Made by a program: the position numbers and the translations under genes
NCBI GenBank assembly: GCA_964528595.1
Contig: CAZGTM010000006.1
Location: 33,436 to 97,435 of the forward strand
From: CAYFKJ01 sp964528595
Lineage (GTDB): Bacteria > Pseudomonadota > Alphaproteobacteria > UBA2966
Length of the DNA: 64,000 nucleotides
Reading direction: 5' to 3'
Shown here: in pieces, positions 17,040-25,624 of the stretch
Position numbering within the stretch: position 1 is the first letter of the stretch
How the letters are laid out: each line of letters starts with the position of its first letter
The notes under the pieces: model-generated
Databases searched by the model: none
Seen by the model: the letters and a program-made list of their open reading frames with translations, nothing else
What the model was told of the DNA's origin: nothing

Positions 17040-17620
17040 CTCAATCCGTCCTCTCCTTTGATTTCCGACACGGCCAGGCCGCCGGCGCGGGCGTGGATGC
17101 GGGGACCGGTCGTCATGACCAGGGCCACCAGCATTTCGTTGGCCCGCGGCGCATCGTTGATGCCGACTTCGATGGCGTCGAAATGGCTGCGCACGTATGA
17201 GGCATTGACGTGCGTCACCGGCACGTCGAGCCGCGCCCCGATGCCGCCGACCTTCTTGGTGGAGGGCACGATGGCCTTGGAATTGTTGAGCCGGGCCCGC
17301 ATGGAGTAACCGCCGGGGGCATGCCACAGGGCGCCGTGCTCCAACTCGCCGTTCTCGCCGATGATGGCGCCCTTGCCGAACCCTTCGATAATGGTGGGGT
17401 CGCCGCCCAGCGCCGCGATCAGTTGATCCGCCATCTCCAGACCCAGCGGCTTCATGTCGTCGATCATCGGCATGATGTCCTCGACGTAGCGGCCGGCGTA
17501 GGGATTGCGCAAGACGGCCAGCGCCGCCGCCCGCCGGACGGGGACGTTCGACGGCGGTCCGCCCTCATGGAAGATTTCCTCCACCGAGACCACCCGTTTG
17601 CGAACTTCAATTTCAGGCAT
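17036..17620 (-). CDS. PF06684 (amino acid synthesis) family protein, copy 2
   Basis: A 194-aa paralogue of the downstream gene. It has RRAAALAVLRNPYAGRYVED, GKGAIIGENGELEHGALWHA, the GGIGARLDVPVTHVNASYV segment and SHFDAIEVGINDAPRANEML. A strong GGGAGG lies before the ATG at 17620, which is preferred over the ATG at 17641. It overlaps the end of the UPF0280 gene by eight bases. The two copies differ at many loop positions (KLGAPLRKAV versus PGGYSMRARL), so they have probably specialised rather than being a recent duplication. Confidence 0.87.
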   Translation of the reverse strand: MPEIEVRKRVVSVEEIFHEGGPPSNVPVRRAAALAVLRNPYAGRYVEDIMPMIDDMKPLGLEMADQLIAALGGDPTIIEGFGKGAIIGENGELEHGALWHAPGGYSMRARLNNSKAIVPSTKKVGGIGARLDVPVTHVNASYVRSHFDAIEVGINDAPRANEMLVALVMTTGPRIHARAGGLAVSEIKGEDGLR

Positions 17621-18512
17621 GAACCGCCTCCCTTTCGACAATATTCTGCATTTCCGGTTCCGGCAGGGCGGTCAGCCGCTCCTCGCCGACAAATCGGACT
17701 GATCCCTTCAGATTGAGTGCGGCGGCTTCGATCAGGCCGCGTTCGAACATGTGTTGGCCAGCTATTTCACCGGCCGCCAAAGCGGTATCGATGTCCCCGG
17801 CTGCAAGATGGCCGACGTATTCGGTGACCAAGCGCCCGCCGAGATCGCTGTCGGGGTCGATGTCCCGCGCCGGAACCCGCTTCACCATTGCATGGCCGGG
17901 CAGGTCGACGGCGTTGGAGATGAGGGTGGCGGCGGCGTCGGCCTGGGCGGCGCTGGCGGCCAGCACCGTCACCGCATCGGCGATGCCCAGCGAGTGGCTG
18001 CGTCCCCGGCAGCCGCTGGTGGCGATGCCGCGAACGCGGTCGCCGTGTCCAAGCGTCAACGTTCCGGAAAGCGCCGTGGAACCTTCCGCCGCGGCAATTC
18101 CCACGTCGAAACTTCCCCCCCGTGCGAGATGCAGGGCGATGTCACCGCCGTTGTTGACATAAGCTTTTTCCAGTTCCCCGCCGGCGACCAGCGTGTTCAG
18201 GACTTCGTCGGAAACGGCCCCGGCGACGGCGGCCATGGGCGTGATGAAATCGGTACTCAAGGGTAGCGTTGCCGTCCTCATGCGTCGAGCCACGGACCCC
18301 GACATTTCGAGACCGGCGTGCGTTGCGGTCCGCAACCTAGGCAGTTCCGCCACCAACTCCGGCAGGATCGTTTCGAACCGGCCGCCGGCCCGGGCATAGG
18401 CTTTTTGGACCTCGGCCGAAGATCCGAAGGCCTCGATCACCAGGTCGATCGGCCCGTGCTGCAGGTGCAGGCGTTTGCCGTCGGGCAACAGGGCGGCGAG
18501 GGGACCGGTCAT
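17613..18512 (-). CDS. UPF0280 / ApbE-like protein
   Basis: A 299-aa protein with the UPF0280 layout. The N-terminus is RLHLQHGPIDLVIEAFG. Central glycine-rich parts include TPMAAVAGAVSDEVL and AYVNNGGDIALHLARG, the latter close to the ApbE (FMN transferase) NxGGD signature. Later comes GRSHSLGIADAVTVLA. ApbE proteins attach FMN covalently to redox partners. UPF0280 proteins share the fold but their activity is unknown. Coupled by ATGA overlap to the hydroxynicotinate-reductase-like gene, it may mature or assist that flavoenzyme. That is inference from position and fold. Confidence 0.85.
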   Translation of the reverse strand: MTGPLAALLPDGKRLHLQHGPIDLVIEAFGSSAEVQKAYARAGGRFETILPELVAELPRLRTATHAGLEMSGSVARRMRTATLPLSTDFITPMAAVAGAVSDEVLNTLVAGGELEKAYVNNGGDIALHLARGGSFDVGIAAAEGSTALSGTLTLGHGDRVRGIATSGCRGRSHSLGIADAVTVLAASAAQADAAATLISNAVDLPGHAMVKRVPARDIDPDSDLGGRLVTEYVGHLAAGDIDTALAAGEIAGQHMFERGLIEAAALNLKGSVRFVGEERLTALPEPEMQNIVEREAVHA

Positions 18513-20002
18513 CGCCCGCCTCCATTTGGCTTGCCCCAGGGGAAATTGCCGCCCGCCGTCGGCCAGGGCGCGTCGGCGTTCTGTCCCACGGTCTCGGTAT
18601 CTTCGCCGCCCAGCGCTTGTGCCAGGGGTACAACCGACCCCATGTGCCCTCCCAGGGCCTCATAATCATCAAGGCGCATGGTGAATTCGATGGGGGCGAC
18701 GATGGCGGGGGTGGGTACGTAACCGAAGGAATTCCTCGGCATGCTGGTGACGTCGACCATGAAGGTAATGCCGCCGCCCGGCCAGATATAAACGGGTGCG
18801 CCGCCCGCCGAAACATAGGTCAGCGTATCGCGCACCGACCGCGTCAGGGCCACGGGATTTTCCGTCACCCCGGCGCGCAGGGAACCGCCGGCGCCGCCGA
18901 TGAAAAGCACCGAACAAAGCGCCGGTTCGCAATTCTCCTGGACGCGCTTGACGGAAGCCACCAGGGGCTCCGGCATATCGCGTTCAACCGGTTGAACGTC
19001 GTCATCGAGTTCAAAATAGGCGCTGTGGTCGCCCGTGGTGCTGACCATCAGCATGCTGAGGCCCGGTTTGGCTTTCTTTGGATTGAAGTGTTCGATGATC
19101 GAGAGCGGATCGTCAATGTCGGTGCCGCCCCAGCCCGACCCCGGTTCCGCCACCTGGAAATAACGTCCCGGCGTCGACTTCCGACCGCGCAGGCGTATGC
19201 CGGTTTCCGGCACATCCAGCATCTTGCCCGCCTGGTGTTCCGAGAGCACACCGGTGATGTGGTCGTCCACCACCACGACCTCATCGACGTGGTCGAACCA
19301 CTGTTTGGCGAACATGCCGATGGCGGCGGAACCGCAACCGACGCGCATGCGCTCTTCGCGGACCCCGTCGACGATGGGCGGTTTGCCGGCTTGCACCAGC
19401 ACGCTGACGCCGTCATCGACGGTGAGTTCGACGGCCATGCCGTTACAGAGGTTCATTAGAGTGTCGCAGGTTACCCGGCCTTCGGCCTTGGAGCCGCCGG
19501 TGAGGTGATTGACGCCGCCTAGCGACAGCATCTGCGAGCCGTACTCACCCGTGGTCATATGGCCCACCGCCTCGCCCTCGGCGCGGACAGTACTCTGTTC
19601 GGGGCCGAGGTGGCGGTCGGTATCGATCTTAATCTTGACGCCGCAATAGCTGTAGATGGCCTCACTGACCACCGTGACCATGTCGACCCCGTCGATCTCG
19701 CTGGAGACGATAAAGGGGGCGGGCTTGTAGTCGGGGTAGGTCGTCCCGGCGCCGACGGCGGTGACGAAGTTGGTGTCGCCCGCCACCATATCGCCGTCCC
19801 AGTCGCCGTCTTTGAGGAATTCCACAAGCTTCTGCTCGCTATCCCGGGCCTGTTGGACGATCACCAGGGGATCGACGCGCACCAGGTTGCCGCCTTCGTT
19901 GGCGTAGCGGTCGCAGGCGCCGGCACGGCCGTCGGCGATGTAGCAGAGGACCGGGCAGGCGTCACAGCGGATTTTGGCGGTGGCGGGGCTGGCGTCCGTC
20001 AT
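18509..20002 (-). CDS. hnr: 6-hydroxynicotinate reductase-like iron-sulfur protein
   Basis: A 497-aa protein whose N-terminus holds four cysteines, Cys13, Cys16, Cys20 and Cys30 (IRCDACPVLCY, then GRAGACDRYANEGG), suited to a [4Fe-4S] cluster. The rest contains VGHMTTGEYGSQMLSLGG and RMRVGCGSAAIGMFAKQW. In E. barkeri, 6-hydroxynicotinate reductase partially reduces the ring to 1,4,5,6-tetrahydro-6-oxonicotinate using reduced ferredoxin. The match in neighbours (hydroxylase subunits upstream, enamidase downstream) supports the call. An AGGGAGG ribosome binding site precedes the ATG. No ferredoxin gene is seen in the operon. Confidence 0.8.
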   Translation of the reverse strand: MTDASPATAKIRCDACPVLCYIADGRAGACDRYANEGGNLVRVDPLVIVQQARDSEQKLVEFLKDGDWDGDMVAGDTNFVTAVGAGTTYPDYKPAPFIVSSEIDGVDMVTVVSEAIYSYCGVKIKIDTDRHLGPEQSTVRAEGEAVGHMTTGEYGSQMLSLGGVNHLTGGSKAEGRVTCDTLMNLCNGMAVELTVDDGVSVLVQAGKPPIVDGVREERMRVGCGSAAIGMFAKQWFDHVDEVVVVDDHITGVLSEHQAGKMLDVPETGIRLRGRKSTPGRYFQVAEPGSGWGGTDIDDPLSIIEHFNPKKAKPGLSMLMVSTTGDHSAYFELDDDVQPVERDMPEPLVASVKRVQENCEPALCSVLFIGGAGGSLRAGVTENPVALTRSVRDTLTYVSAGGAPVYIWPGGGITFMVDVTSMPRNSFGYVPTPAIVAPIEFTMRLDDYEALGGHMGSVVPLAQALGGEDTETVGQNADAPWPTAGGNFPWGKPNGGGR

Positions 20003-20003
20003 C

Positions 20004-22754
20004 TCAAGCCTCCCTTGCTTTCAAAATCGCTTCGCGCACCCGTTCCGGCGTGGCGGGCAGCCGCCTGATCTGGGCGCCGGTGGCGTCGCGGATGGCGTTC
20101 AGCAGCGCCGGGGCGGTCGGGATCAGCGCCTGTTCGCCGATGCCCTTGGCGCCGTAAGGCCCGAGCGGCTCGGCTTCCTCGATCAGGATGCTCTCGATTG
20201 CCGGCACATCGCCAATCGTGGGAATGAGATAATCGTGCAGGTTCTCGCTCCGCCCCGGCACGTATTCTTCCATCAACGCCATGCCGAGGCCTTGCGCGAC
20301 ACCGCCCTCGATCTGGCCCTCGACGAGGGTGGGGTTGATGGCGCGGCCGACGTCATGGGCGGCGGTGATCTTTAATACCCGCACCAGCCCGAGGCTGGTA
20401 TCGACTTCGACCTCGGCCAGGTGGGCGCCATAGCCGTAGGTGGCATAGGGCACGCCCTGGCCGTTTTCATCCAAGGGTGCGGTCGGCGGATCGAAAGTGC
20501 CTTCGCCGATGAAGACAAAGCCCTCGTCATCCGCTTGCATGGCGGCCAAATCCAGCACCGATTCGGCGTTTTCGTCACGCACCATCAGTTTGTCGCCGGC
20601 CAATTCGAAAGACGCGTCTTCCGCGGCGTTGGAAAGGTGCAGGATGGCGCTGCGTAAATTTTGGCCCGCCAGGTATGACGCCTTGCCCGAGACGAAGGTC
20701 TGGCGCGAGGCCGAAGTCTTGCCGGCGTCGGGTGTGAGGTCGGTGTCCCAGACGACGAGTTCGAACTGATCGACCGGCAAGCCGACCGCATCGGCGCAAA
20801 TCTGCGTCATGACCGTGTTGGCGCCCTGACCGATGTCGACCGCGCCCTGGAACAGCACCAGCGTGCCGTCGGCTTTGATGCCGACGCGGATGGTCGAGGG
20901 GTTGGGCAACGACGTATTGCCGCAGCCGTACCACATGCCGGCTAGACCGACGCCGCGGCGCCGGCCGCCGCCGTTTGCCTTGTTGTGCGCTTCGGCATCC
21001 GTTCGGGCGCGGTCCCAATGGCTGCGCAGGGCTTCCAGGCATTGCCGGATGCCGACGCCTTCTTCCAAGACCTGACCACAGACGGTGCTGTCGCCGTTTT
21101 CCAGCACGTTGGCGAGCCGGAAATCCAGACGGTCCATAGCGATCTTGTCGGCCAGTTCGTCGAACATCACCTCCTGCGCGAGCGATGCCTGGGGCACGCC
21201 GAAGCCCCTGAAGGCGCCGCTGGGCGGGCCGTTGGTATGGATGGCTTCGGCGTTGGCGCGATAGGCGGGCACGGCGTAGGGGCCGGAGGCGTGAACAGGC
21301 ACGCGGTTGGCCACCGTCGGCCCCCACGAGGCATAGGCGCCGGTGTTGAATGCGCCGTCGAAATTTAAAGCCGTGATCTTGCCATCCCGCGACGCGCCCA
21401 GCGTGATGCGCATCTCGGCGGGATGCCGCTTGGTCGTCGACATCATCGATTCCGGCCTGGAGTAGACAATGCGGACGGGCTTGTTCAGCTTCCAGGCTGC
21501 CAGGGCGACGAAGGGCTGCACCGAAATGTCCAGTTTGCTGCCGAAGCCACCACCGGCTGACGTCGGTGAAATACGAACATCGCCGGGATCGATGCCAAGG
21601 ATGCGGGCCGTGTCGTCGCGGTCCATGTAAGGCGCTTGGGTGCAGACGTGGATTTCGACACGGTCGCCGCGGCGCTCGGCCCAGCCGGCTTCGGGTTCGA
21701 TGTAGGCGTGCTCGACGTAGCCGGTGGAGAAGTTGGCCTCGACCACGGCGTCGGCGGCATTGAAGCCCGCCTCCAGATCGCCGCGCTGGACGAAGCCGCT
21801 GATCAGGCTGTTGCCCGCACGGTCTTCGAACAGCACGGGCGCGCCCGCCGCCCCGGCGGTTTCCACGGTCATGACTTCGGCCCGCGGCGACCAGGATACA
21901 GGGAATTGGTCCAAGTCCAGGCCTGCCATGGTCTCCGTCCGGCCCACGACGGCGGCCACGGCCTCGCCGCGAAAACGGCACTGGCCTTCCGCGAAGACAG
22001 GTTGATCGGCAAACGGCGGGATGACGCCGAAGACGTTTTCGCCGGGTATGTCAGCGGCCGTCAAAACGCACTCGACGCCCGGCTGACCCTCGACATAGGT
22101 CCCGAGATCGCCGAGTTCAAAAGTGGCGCTGTGGTGGGGTGAGCGCACGATTTTGGCGACCAACGCATCGGCAGGCGCGCCGTCGTCACCGAAGATGTCC
22201 GAACCGCTCACTTTCGGCACGCCATCCAGGCGTTGAATGCGGCCGCCCACCGCTTCGCCCGTCTCGACCGTCACCGCCGGCGCGTCGAAAGTCCGCGCCG
22301 CCATCACGGCGTCGATGATTTTGCGATAGCCCGTGCAGCGGCAAAGCACGCCACCCAGGGCGTCCTCGACATCGGCCTCGCTGGGTTCGGGATTGGTCTT
22401 GAGCAGCGCCGTGGCCGCCATCAGCATGCCGGGCGTGCAAATGCCGCACTGCGCCGCACCATGATGCAGAAAGGATTTCTGCAGCCGGCTGAGGTCGCCG
22501 TTGGCGGCCAGGCCTTCGACGGTCTCGACATGGCGATCCGCCAAGCGGCCCGCCGGCACCATGCAGGCACAGACGGCTTCATCGTCAATGAGGACGGTGC
22601 AGGCGCCGCAGTCGCCGGCATCGCATCCCACCTTGGTGCCGGTGGCGCCGAGGGTTCGGCGCAGCACGTCGGACATGCGGTCGACCGGATTGACTGACGC
22701 CTCGACGGGCTGTCCGTTCAACGTAAACCTGATGGCGTCGAGGACCACATTCAT
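20004..22754 (-). CDS. Xanthine-dehydrogenase-family hydroxylase, fused [2Fe-2S] and molybdopterin subunits
   Basis: A 916-aa fusion. The N-terminal plant-type ferredoxin domain has Cys44, Cys49, Cys52 and Cys64. The second [2Fe-2S] domain has Cys103, Cys106, Cys138 and Cys140. The molybdopterin part starts near residue 175 (RLDGVPKVSGSDIFG) and runs to the C-terminus, with the catalytic Glu at about 874 (YGAKGIGEQALIP). It hydroxylates an N-heterocycle at a carbon next to nitrogen using water. In this operon the likely reaction is nicotinate to 6-hydroxynicotinate. Small and large subunits are often separate; here they are one chain. The FAD subunit is encoded immediately upstream with ATGA overlap. 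Xanthine as substrate is less likely given the context. Confidence 0.9.
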   Translation of the reverse strand: MNVVLDAIRFTLNGQPVEASVNPVDRMSDVLRRTLGATGTKVGCDAGDCGACTVLIDDEAVCACMVPAGRLADRHVETVEGLAANGDLSRLQKSFLHHGAAQCGICTPGMLMAATALLKTNPEPSEADVEDALGGVLCRCTGYRKIIDAVMAARTFDAPAVTVETGEAVGGRIQRLDGVPKVSGSDIFGDDGAPADALVAKIVRSPHHSATFELGDLGTYVEGQPGVECVLTAADIPGENVFGVIPPFADQPVFAEGQCRFRGEAVAAVVGRTETMAGLDLDQFPVSWSPRAEVMTVETAGAAGAPVLFEDRAGNSLISGFVQRGDLEAGFNAADAVVEANFSTGYVEHAYIEPEAGWAERRGDRVEIHVCTQAPYMDRDDTARILGIDPGDVRISPTSAGGGFGSKLDISVQPFVALAAWKLNKPVRIVYSRPESMMSTTKRHPAEMRITLGASRDGKITALNFDGAFNTGAYASWGPTVANRVPVHASGPYAVPAYRANAEAIHTNGPPSGAFRGFGVPQASLAQEVMFDELADKIAMDRLDFRLANVLENGDSTVCGQVLEEGVGIRQCLEALRSHWDRARTDAEAHNKANGGGRRRGVGLAGMWYGCGNTSLPNPSTIRVGIKADGTLVLFQGAVDIGQGANTVMTQICADAVGLPVDQFELVVWDTDLTPDAGKTSASRQTFVSGKASYLAGQNLRSAILHLSNAAEDASFELAGDKLMVRDENAESVLDLAAMQADDEGFVFIGEGTFDPPTAPLDENGQGVPYATYGYGAHLAEVEVDTSLGLVRVLKITAAHDVGRAINPTLVEGQIEGGVAQGLGMALMEEYVPGRSENLHDYLIPTIGDVPAIESILIEEAEPLGPYGAKGIGEQALIPTAPALLNAIRDATGAQIRRLPATPERVREAILKAREA

Positions 22755-23605
22755 CTCGGGTCTCCTCCGCAACGGTGAAGGGCGCGTGCGATCAGATCCT
22801 TGACCGCTTCAAGGCGATAGGCGGCGCTGGCCCTGATATCGTCGATCGGGCTGAGCGGAGCCAGATGGCCGTCGGTTATCGTGAATTCCGTTTCGGACGT
22901 TGCCGGTAGCCCAAGCAAACTCTCCTCCAGGGCGGGTAGACGGCAGGGAACCTCCGAACAGGCGCCGACGGCGATGCGGGCCTCGGCGATCCGTCCTCCG
23001 TCATCAACCGCCAAGAGGGCGGCGACAGAGACTATCGAGATCACCAGGTATTCCCGCGCGCCGAGTTTGAGGAAGGCGGATGCGGCGTTGTCGGCTAAGG
23101 CCGGAATGAGGATCGCCGTGAGCAGCTCGTCGACCCGGCGTTCCGTACGCCGGTTGCCGGTGATGAAGTCGGAAAGCGGCATGGTCCGCGCACCCTCGGC
23201 GGATGACAATTCCACGCGTGCGTCCAGCGTCAAGAGCGGCGGCACGCCGTCGGCGGCCGGGGAGGCATTGCAGAGATTGCCGGCGACGGTCGCGACGTTC
23301 TGGATTTGAATGGAGCCGACCTCGCGCGCCGCCGCCTTGAGCCCGTCAAAGGCTGACGGCAGCTTAGCCTGCACAACATCCGTCCAGGTCGTCATGCCGC
23401 CAATGCGCCACGTACCGTCGGTATGGGTGATGCCGCGCAGCCCGTCGATCGCCGAAGCGTCGAGGACCGGTCGGTTGAAATGCCTGCCTGCAATTGCCGG
23501 ATAAAAGTCAGTGCCGCCCGCCAAGACCGTATGGGTCCCCTCGCTGAGACAAGCCAGCGCGGCCTCCAATGTATGCGGGCGGGCATACCCGGTCATCGTT
23601 AGCAC
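22751..23605 (-). CDS. FAD-binding subunit of molybdenum hydroxylase
   Basis: A 284-aa protein of the CO dehydrogenase medium-subunit family. The FAD site is LAGGTDFYPAIAGR near residue 30, followed by ATVAGNLCNASPAADGVPPL, the second FAD-contacting loop. The C-terminal CO_deh_flav_C region lies around DIRASAAYRLEAV. It passes electrons from the [2Fe-2S] clusters of the fused partner to an acceptor. It is the first gene of the leftward operon; the operator-like palindrome lies 35 bp upstream of its start. Confidence 0.93.
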   Translation of the reverse strand: MLTMTGYARPHTLEAALACLSEGTHTVLAGGTDFYPAIAGRHFNRPVLDASAIDGLRGITHTDGTWRIGGMTTWTDVVQAKLPSAFDGLKAAAREVGSIQIQNVATVAGNLCNASPAADGVPPLLTLDARVELSSAEGARTMPLSDFITGNRRTERRVDELLTAILIPALADNAASAFLKLGAREYLVISIVSVAALLAVDDGGRIAEARIAVGACSEVPCRLPALEESLLGLPATSETEFTITDGHLAPLSPIDDIRASAAYRLEAVKDLIARALHRCGGDPR

Positions 23606-23639
23606 CCCCCAAACACGCGCCGTTAACCGGCGTTCACAT

Positions 23640-23657
23640 TTGTTTGTATACTAACAA
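23640..23657. promoter_or_regulatory. Palindromic operator candidate upstream of N-heterocycle operon
   Basis: TTGTTTGTATACTAACAA is an 18-bp palindrome with only one mismatched pair, centred on GTATAC. It lies 35 bp upstream of the first operon gene, in an AT-rich stretch where the leftward promoter should be. The size and symmetry suit a MarR-family dimer, and the operon encodes one (15985-16449). Confidence 0.6.
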
Positions 23658-23723
23658 TAAGGATAATGAGGAATTTTACCCTGAGTCAAGAGACCTTCGG
23701 CGCACGAGGCGCGATCTGCGCCT

Positions 23724-24452
23724 TCATTGAACGAGCGCCCAGCGGACCGTCACGCTTACCGTATATTTGTTCTCGCCGGCGGATATCGGCACCTGGGCCT
23801 CGGCTTGCGCCATCATCATGCGGGCGTCCGCCCTCATGCGCGGCCGCGGCGCAACGGCGCCTTCCCTGATTTCAAGGATCTTCCCCAGCTTAATACCGGC
23901 GGCATCGGTCAGGGTCCAGGCCTTGGCGGCGGCGTCCTTCATGGCCTCCCGCCGGGCGGCGGTGAGCAGGCCCGCCGGTTGATCGACGGTAAAGGCAATG
24001 TTGCCGACTTTGTTGGCGCCCTGCGATATGGCCCGGTCGAGAACCGTGCCCGTTTTCGAAAGATCCCGGATTCGCACGCTGAGATCGTTGGATACAGCGT
24101 AGCCGACGATCTGCGGCGGCGGCTGACGCCCGTCGCTTTGCCGTTTTGGCCGGCTGTAAATCGGCCGAACGGAAAAGTTGTAGGTCTTGACGTCCTTGTC
24201 ATCGATGCCTGCTGCCTTCAGCGCCGACTCCACCTTGGACATGGCAGCATTATTGGCGTCGGTGGCCTCGGCGGCGGTCTCGGCTTCGGACAATACGCCA
24301 AGCGATACCAGGGCGGTGTCTGGCTTGGCGCTGGCGCTGCCCACACCCGTGACGGCGATGTAGGGGACCGGATCATCCGCCGCCTGCGCAGGTGTGGCGA
24401 GGAAGGCGATTGCCATACAGATGGCGACAAGGGCCAAATCGGGATGTTTCAT
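23724..24452 (-). CDS. SIMPL-domain (DUF541) periplasmic protein
   Basis: A 242-aa protein with a clear signal peptide (LALVAICMAIAFLATPAQAA). The SIMPL/DUF541 domain follows: YIAVTGVGSASAKPDTALVSLGV, then VKTYNFSVRPIY, VGYAVSNDLSVRIRDL and YTVSVTVRWAL at the end. These proteins are periplasmic or outer-membrane associated, with no defined enzymatic role. GGAGGACGACC before the ATG at 24452 fixes the start; the upstream ATG at 24515 would bury the signal peptide. It is followed by a 118-bp gap before the N-heterocycle operon and appears unrelated to it. Confidence 0.9.
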   Translation of the reverse strand: MKHPDLALVAICMAIAFLATPAQAADDPVPYIAVTGVGSASAKPDTALVSLGVLSEAETAAEATDANNAAMSKVESALKAAGIDDKDVKTYNFSVRPIYSRPKRQSDGRQPPPQIVGYAVSNDLSVRIRDLSKTGTVLDRAISQGANKVGNIAFTVDQPAGLLTAARREAMKDAAAKAWTLTDAAGIKLGKILEIREGAVAPRPRMRADARMMMAQAEAQVPISAGENKYTVSVTVRWALVQ

Positions 24453-24550
24453 GGTCGTCCTCCGGATGACGGACAGGTTTTTGCCTTGTCCATTCAAGCC
24501 TTCGAAAAAGGCCATATTATGACCCTTGATGGCCGCCCCAAGCGACCCTA

Positions 24551-25573
24551 TCAGGCTGGCGAAATTTCGATTAATGCCTGAATGTCGCGGGAAAGCTCTA
24601 TCCCCGATGTCCGAGCTTTCTGGTAAGCCTCCAGGGAACGTTCACCGGGGTATCTGACGCGGTCATGACCGCTTGCCGGCCGGGAATTGCGGGTCTTGTC
24701 GGCCAGCGCCTGCATTTCGCGCAGGAACGTATCCCTACCGGCAAAATAATCCGGATTGATGATCTGGACGAAGACGCCCTCACTCATCAGACGCCGGTCT
24801 TCGGTGCGGCCGAAACCGCTGAGCGCCAGGGCAAGGGCCTCGACCATCATGCCGAGGGCAAATCCCTTGTAGCCGAATTCCTCGCCGCCCAGAGCGGCAA
24901 TGGTACCGGGCGGGTCATCCGACATGACGGACGGATCATCCGTGAATTCGCCCTGGTTGTTCTTGACCCAGCGGCCCGGCAGGGCGGTCCCGGCTGCCGA
25001 ATGGTGCATGAACGTCGCGTTGCTGACCACGGAAGTCGTCATATCGATCAGGATGGGATCGTCCTCGGTGGGGATGCCGCAGGCAATCGGATTGGATGTG
25101 GTGACGGCATCGACGCCGCCGTGCGGCGCAACCGAACGGATTTTGGGATCGGTGGCGGTCAGAAGACACATGAGTTTGCGATCGCAAGGCGCCTGCAGAT
25201 AAACCTGGAGCGCACCGATGTGAAAACAGTCGGCGATGCTGGCCGACACGACGCCTTGGTCGGCGCTCCGTTTCATCATCTCCCCAATCACATCCGGCAG
25301 CAGCCAGCCGCCGGGCAACCGGTTTCCCCTGATGAACATCGTCGCGCCGTCGTCGCGGATCGTTTCGGCGGTGCCCGACGTCGCCATGCCGCCGTCGTCG
25401 ATCGCTTGCAGGTAATAGGGCATCAGGGCGAGGCCATGGGTCCGGTGACCCATCATGTCGGCGCGAACCAGATTGTCGGCTACCGCCGCCGCCAGGTGCG
25501 GCGCCAGCCCGCAGTCTTCAAATTTCGCCTGCGCCGCACTTATTACATCGGTGATCGGGAACAGGTCCGGCAT
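24551..25573 (-). CDS. Ldh2-family (malate/L-lactate-type) dehydrogenase
   Basis: A 340-aa NAD(P)-dependent oxidoreductase of the Ldh_2/YlbC fold. The family signature DMMGHRTHGLALMPYYL carries the catalytic His. Later pieces are GVVSASIADCFHIGALQVYL, AVTTSNPIACGIPTEDDPIL and the EEFGYKGFALGMMVEALALAL segment. Relatives act on malate, ureidoglycolate, sulfolactate, 2,3-diketogulonate or cyclic imino acids. The substrate cannot be chosen here. It lies 51 bp downstream of the corrinoid fusion gene in the same direction and may share its transcript. The start at 25573 gives the standard N-terminus. Confidence 0.88.
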   Translation of the reverse strand: MPDLFPITDVISAAQAKFEDCGLAPHLAAAVADNLVRADMMGHRTHGLALMPYYLQAIDDGGMATSGTAETIRDDGATMFIRGNRLPGGWLLPDVIGEMMKRSADQGVVSASIADCFHIGALQVYLQAPCDRKLMCLLTATDPKIRSVAPHGGVDAVTTSNPIACGIPTEDDPILIDMTTSVVSNATFMHHSAAGTALPGRWVKNNQGEFTDDPSVMSDDPPGTIAALGGEEFGYKGFALGMMVEALALALSGFGRTEDRRLMSEGVFVQIINPDYFAGRDTFLREMQALADKTRNSRPASGHDRVRYPGERSLEAYQKARTSGIELSRDIQALIEISPA

Positions 25574-25624
25574 CGGTCGGCGGTGTCCTTGCATGGATTG
25601 GCACAAGGCTACCTTGTGGCATAG

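Noticed and set aside
20004..22754. Xanthine dehydrogenase proper
   Set aside because: Fold and motifs fit the family, but no purine genes are nearby while reductase and enamidase genes are, so a heterocycle hydroxylase is more likely.
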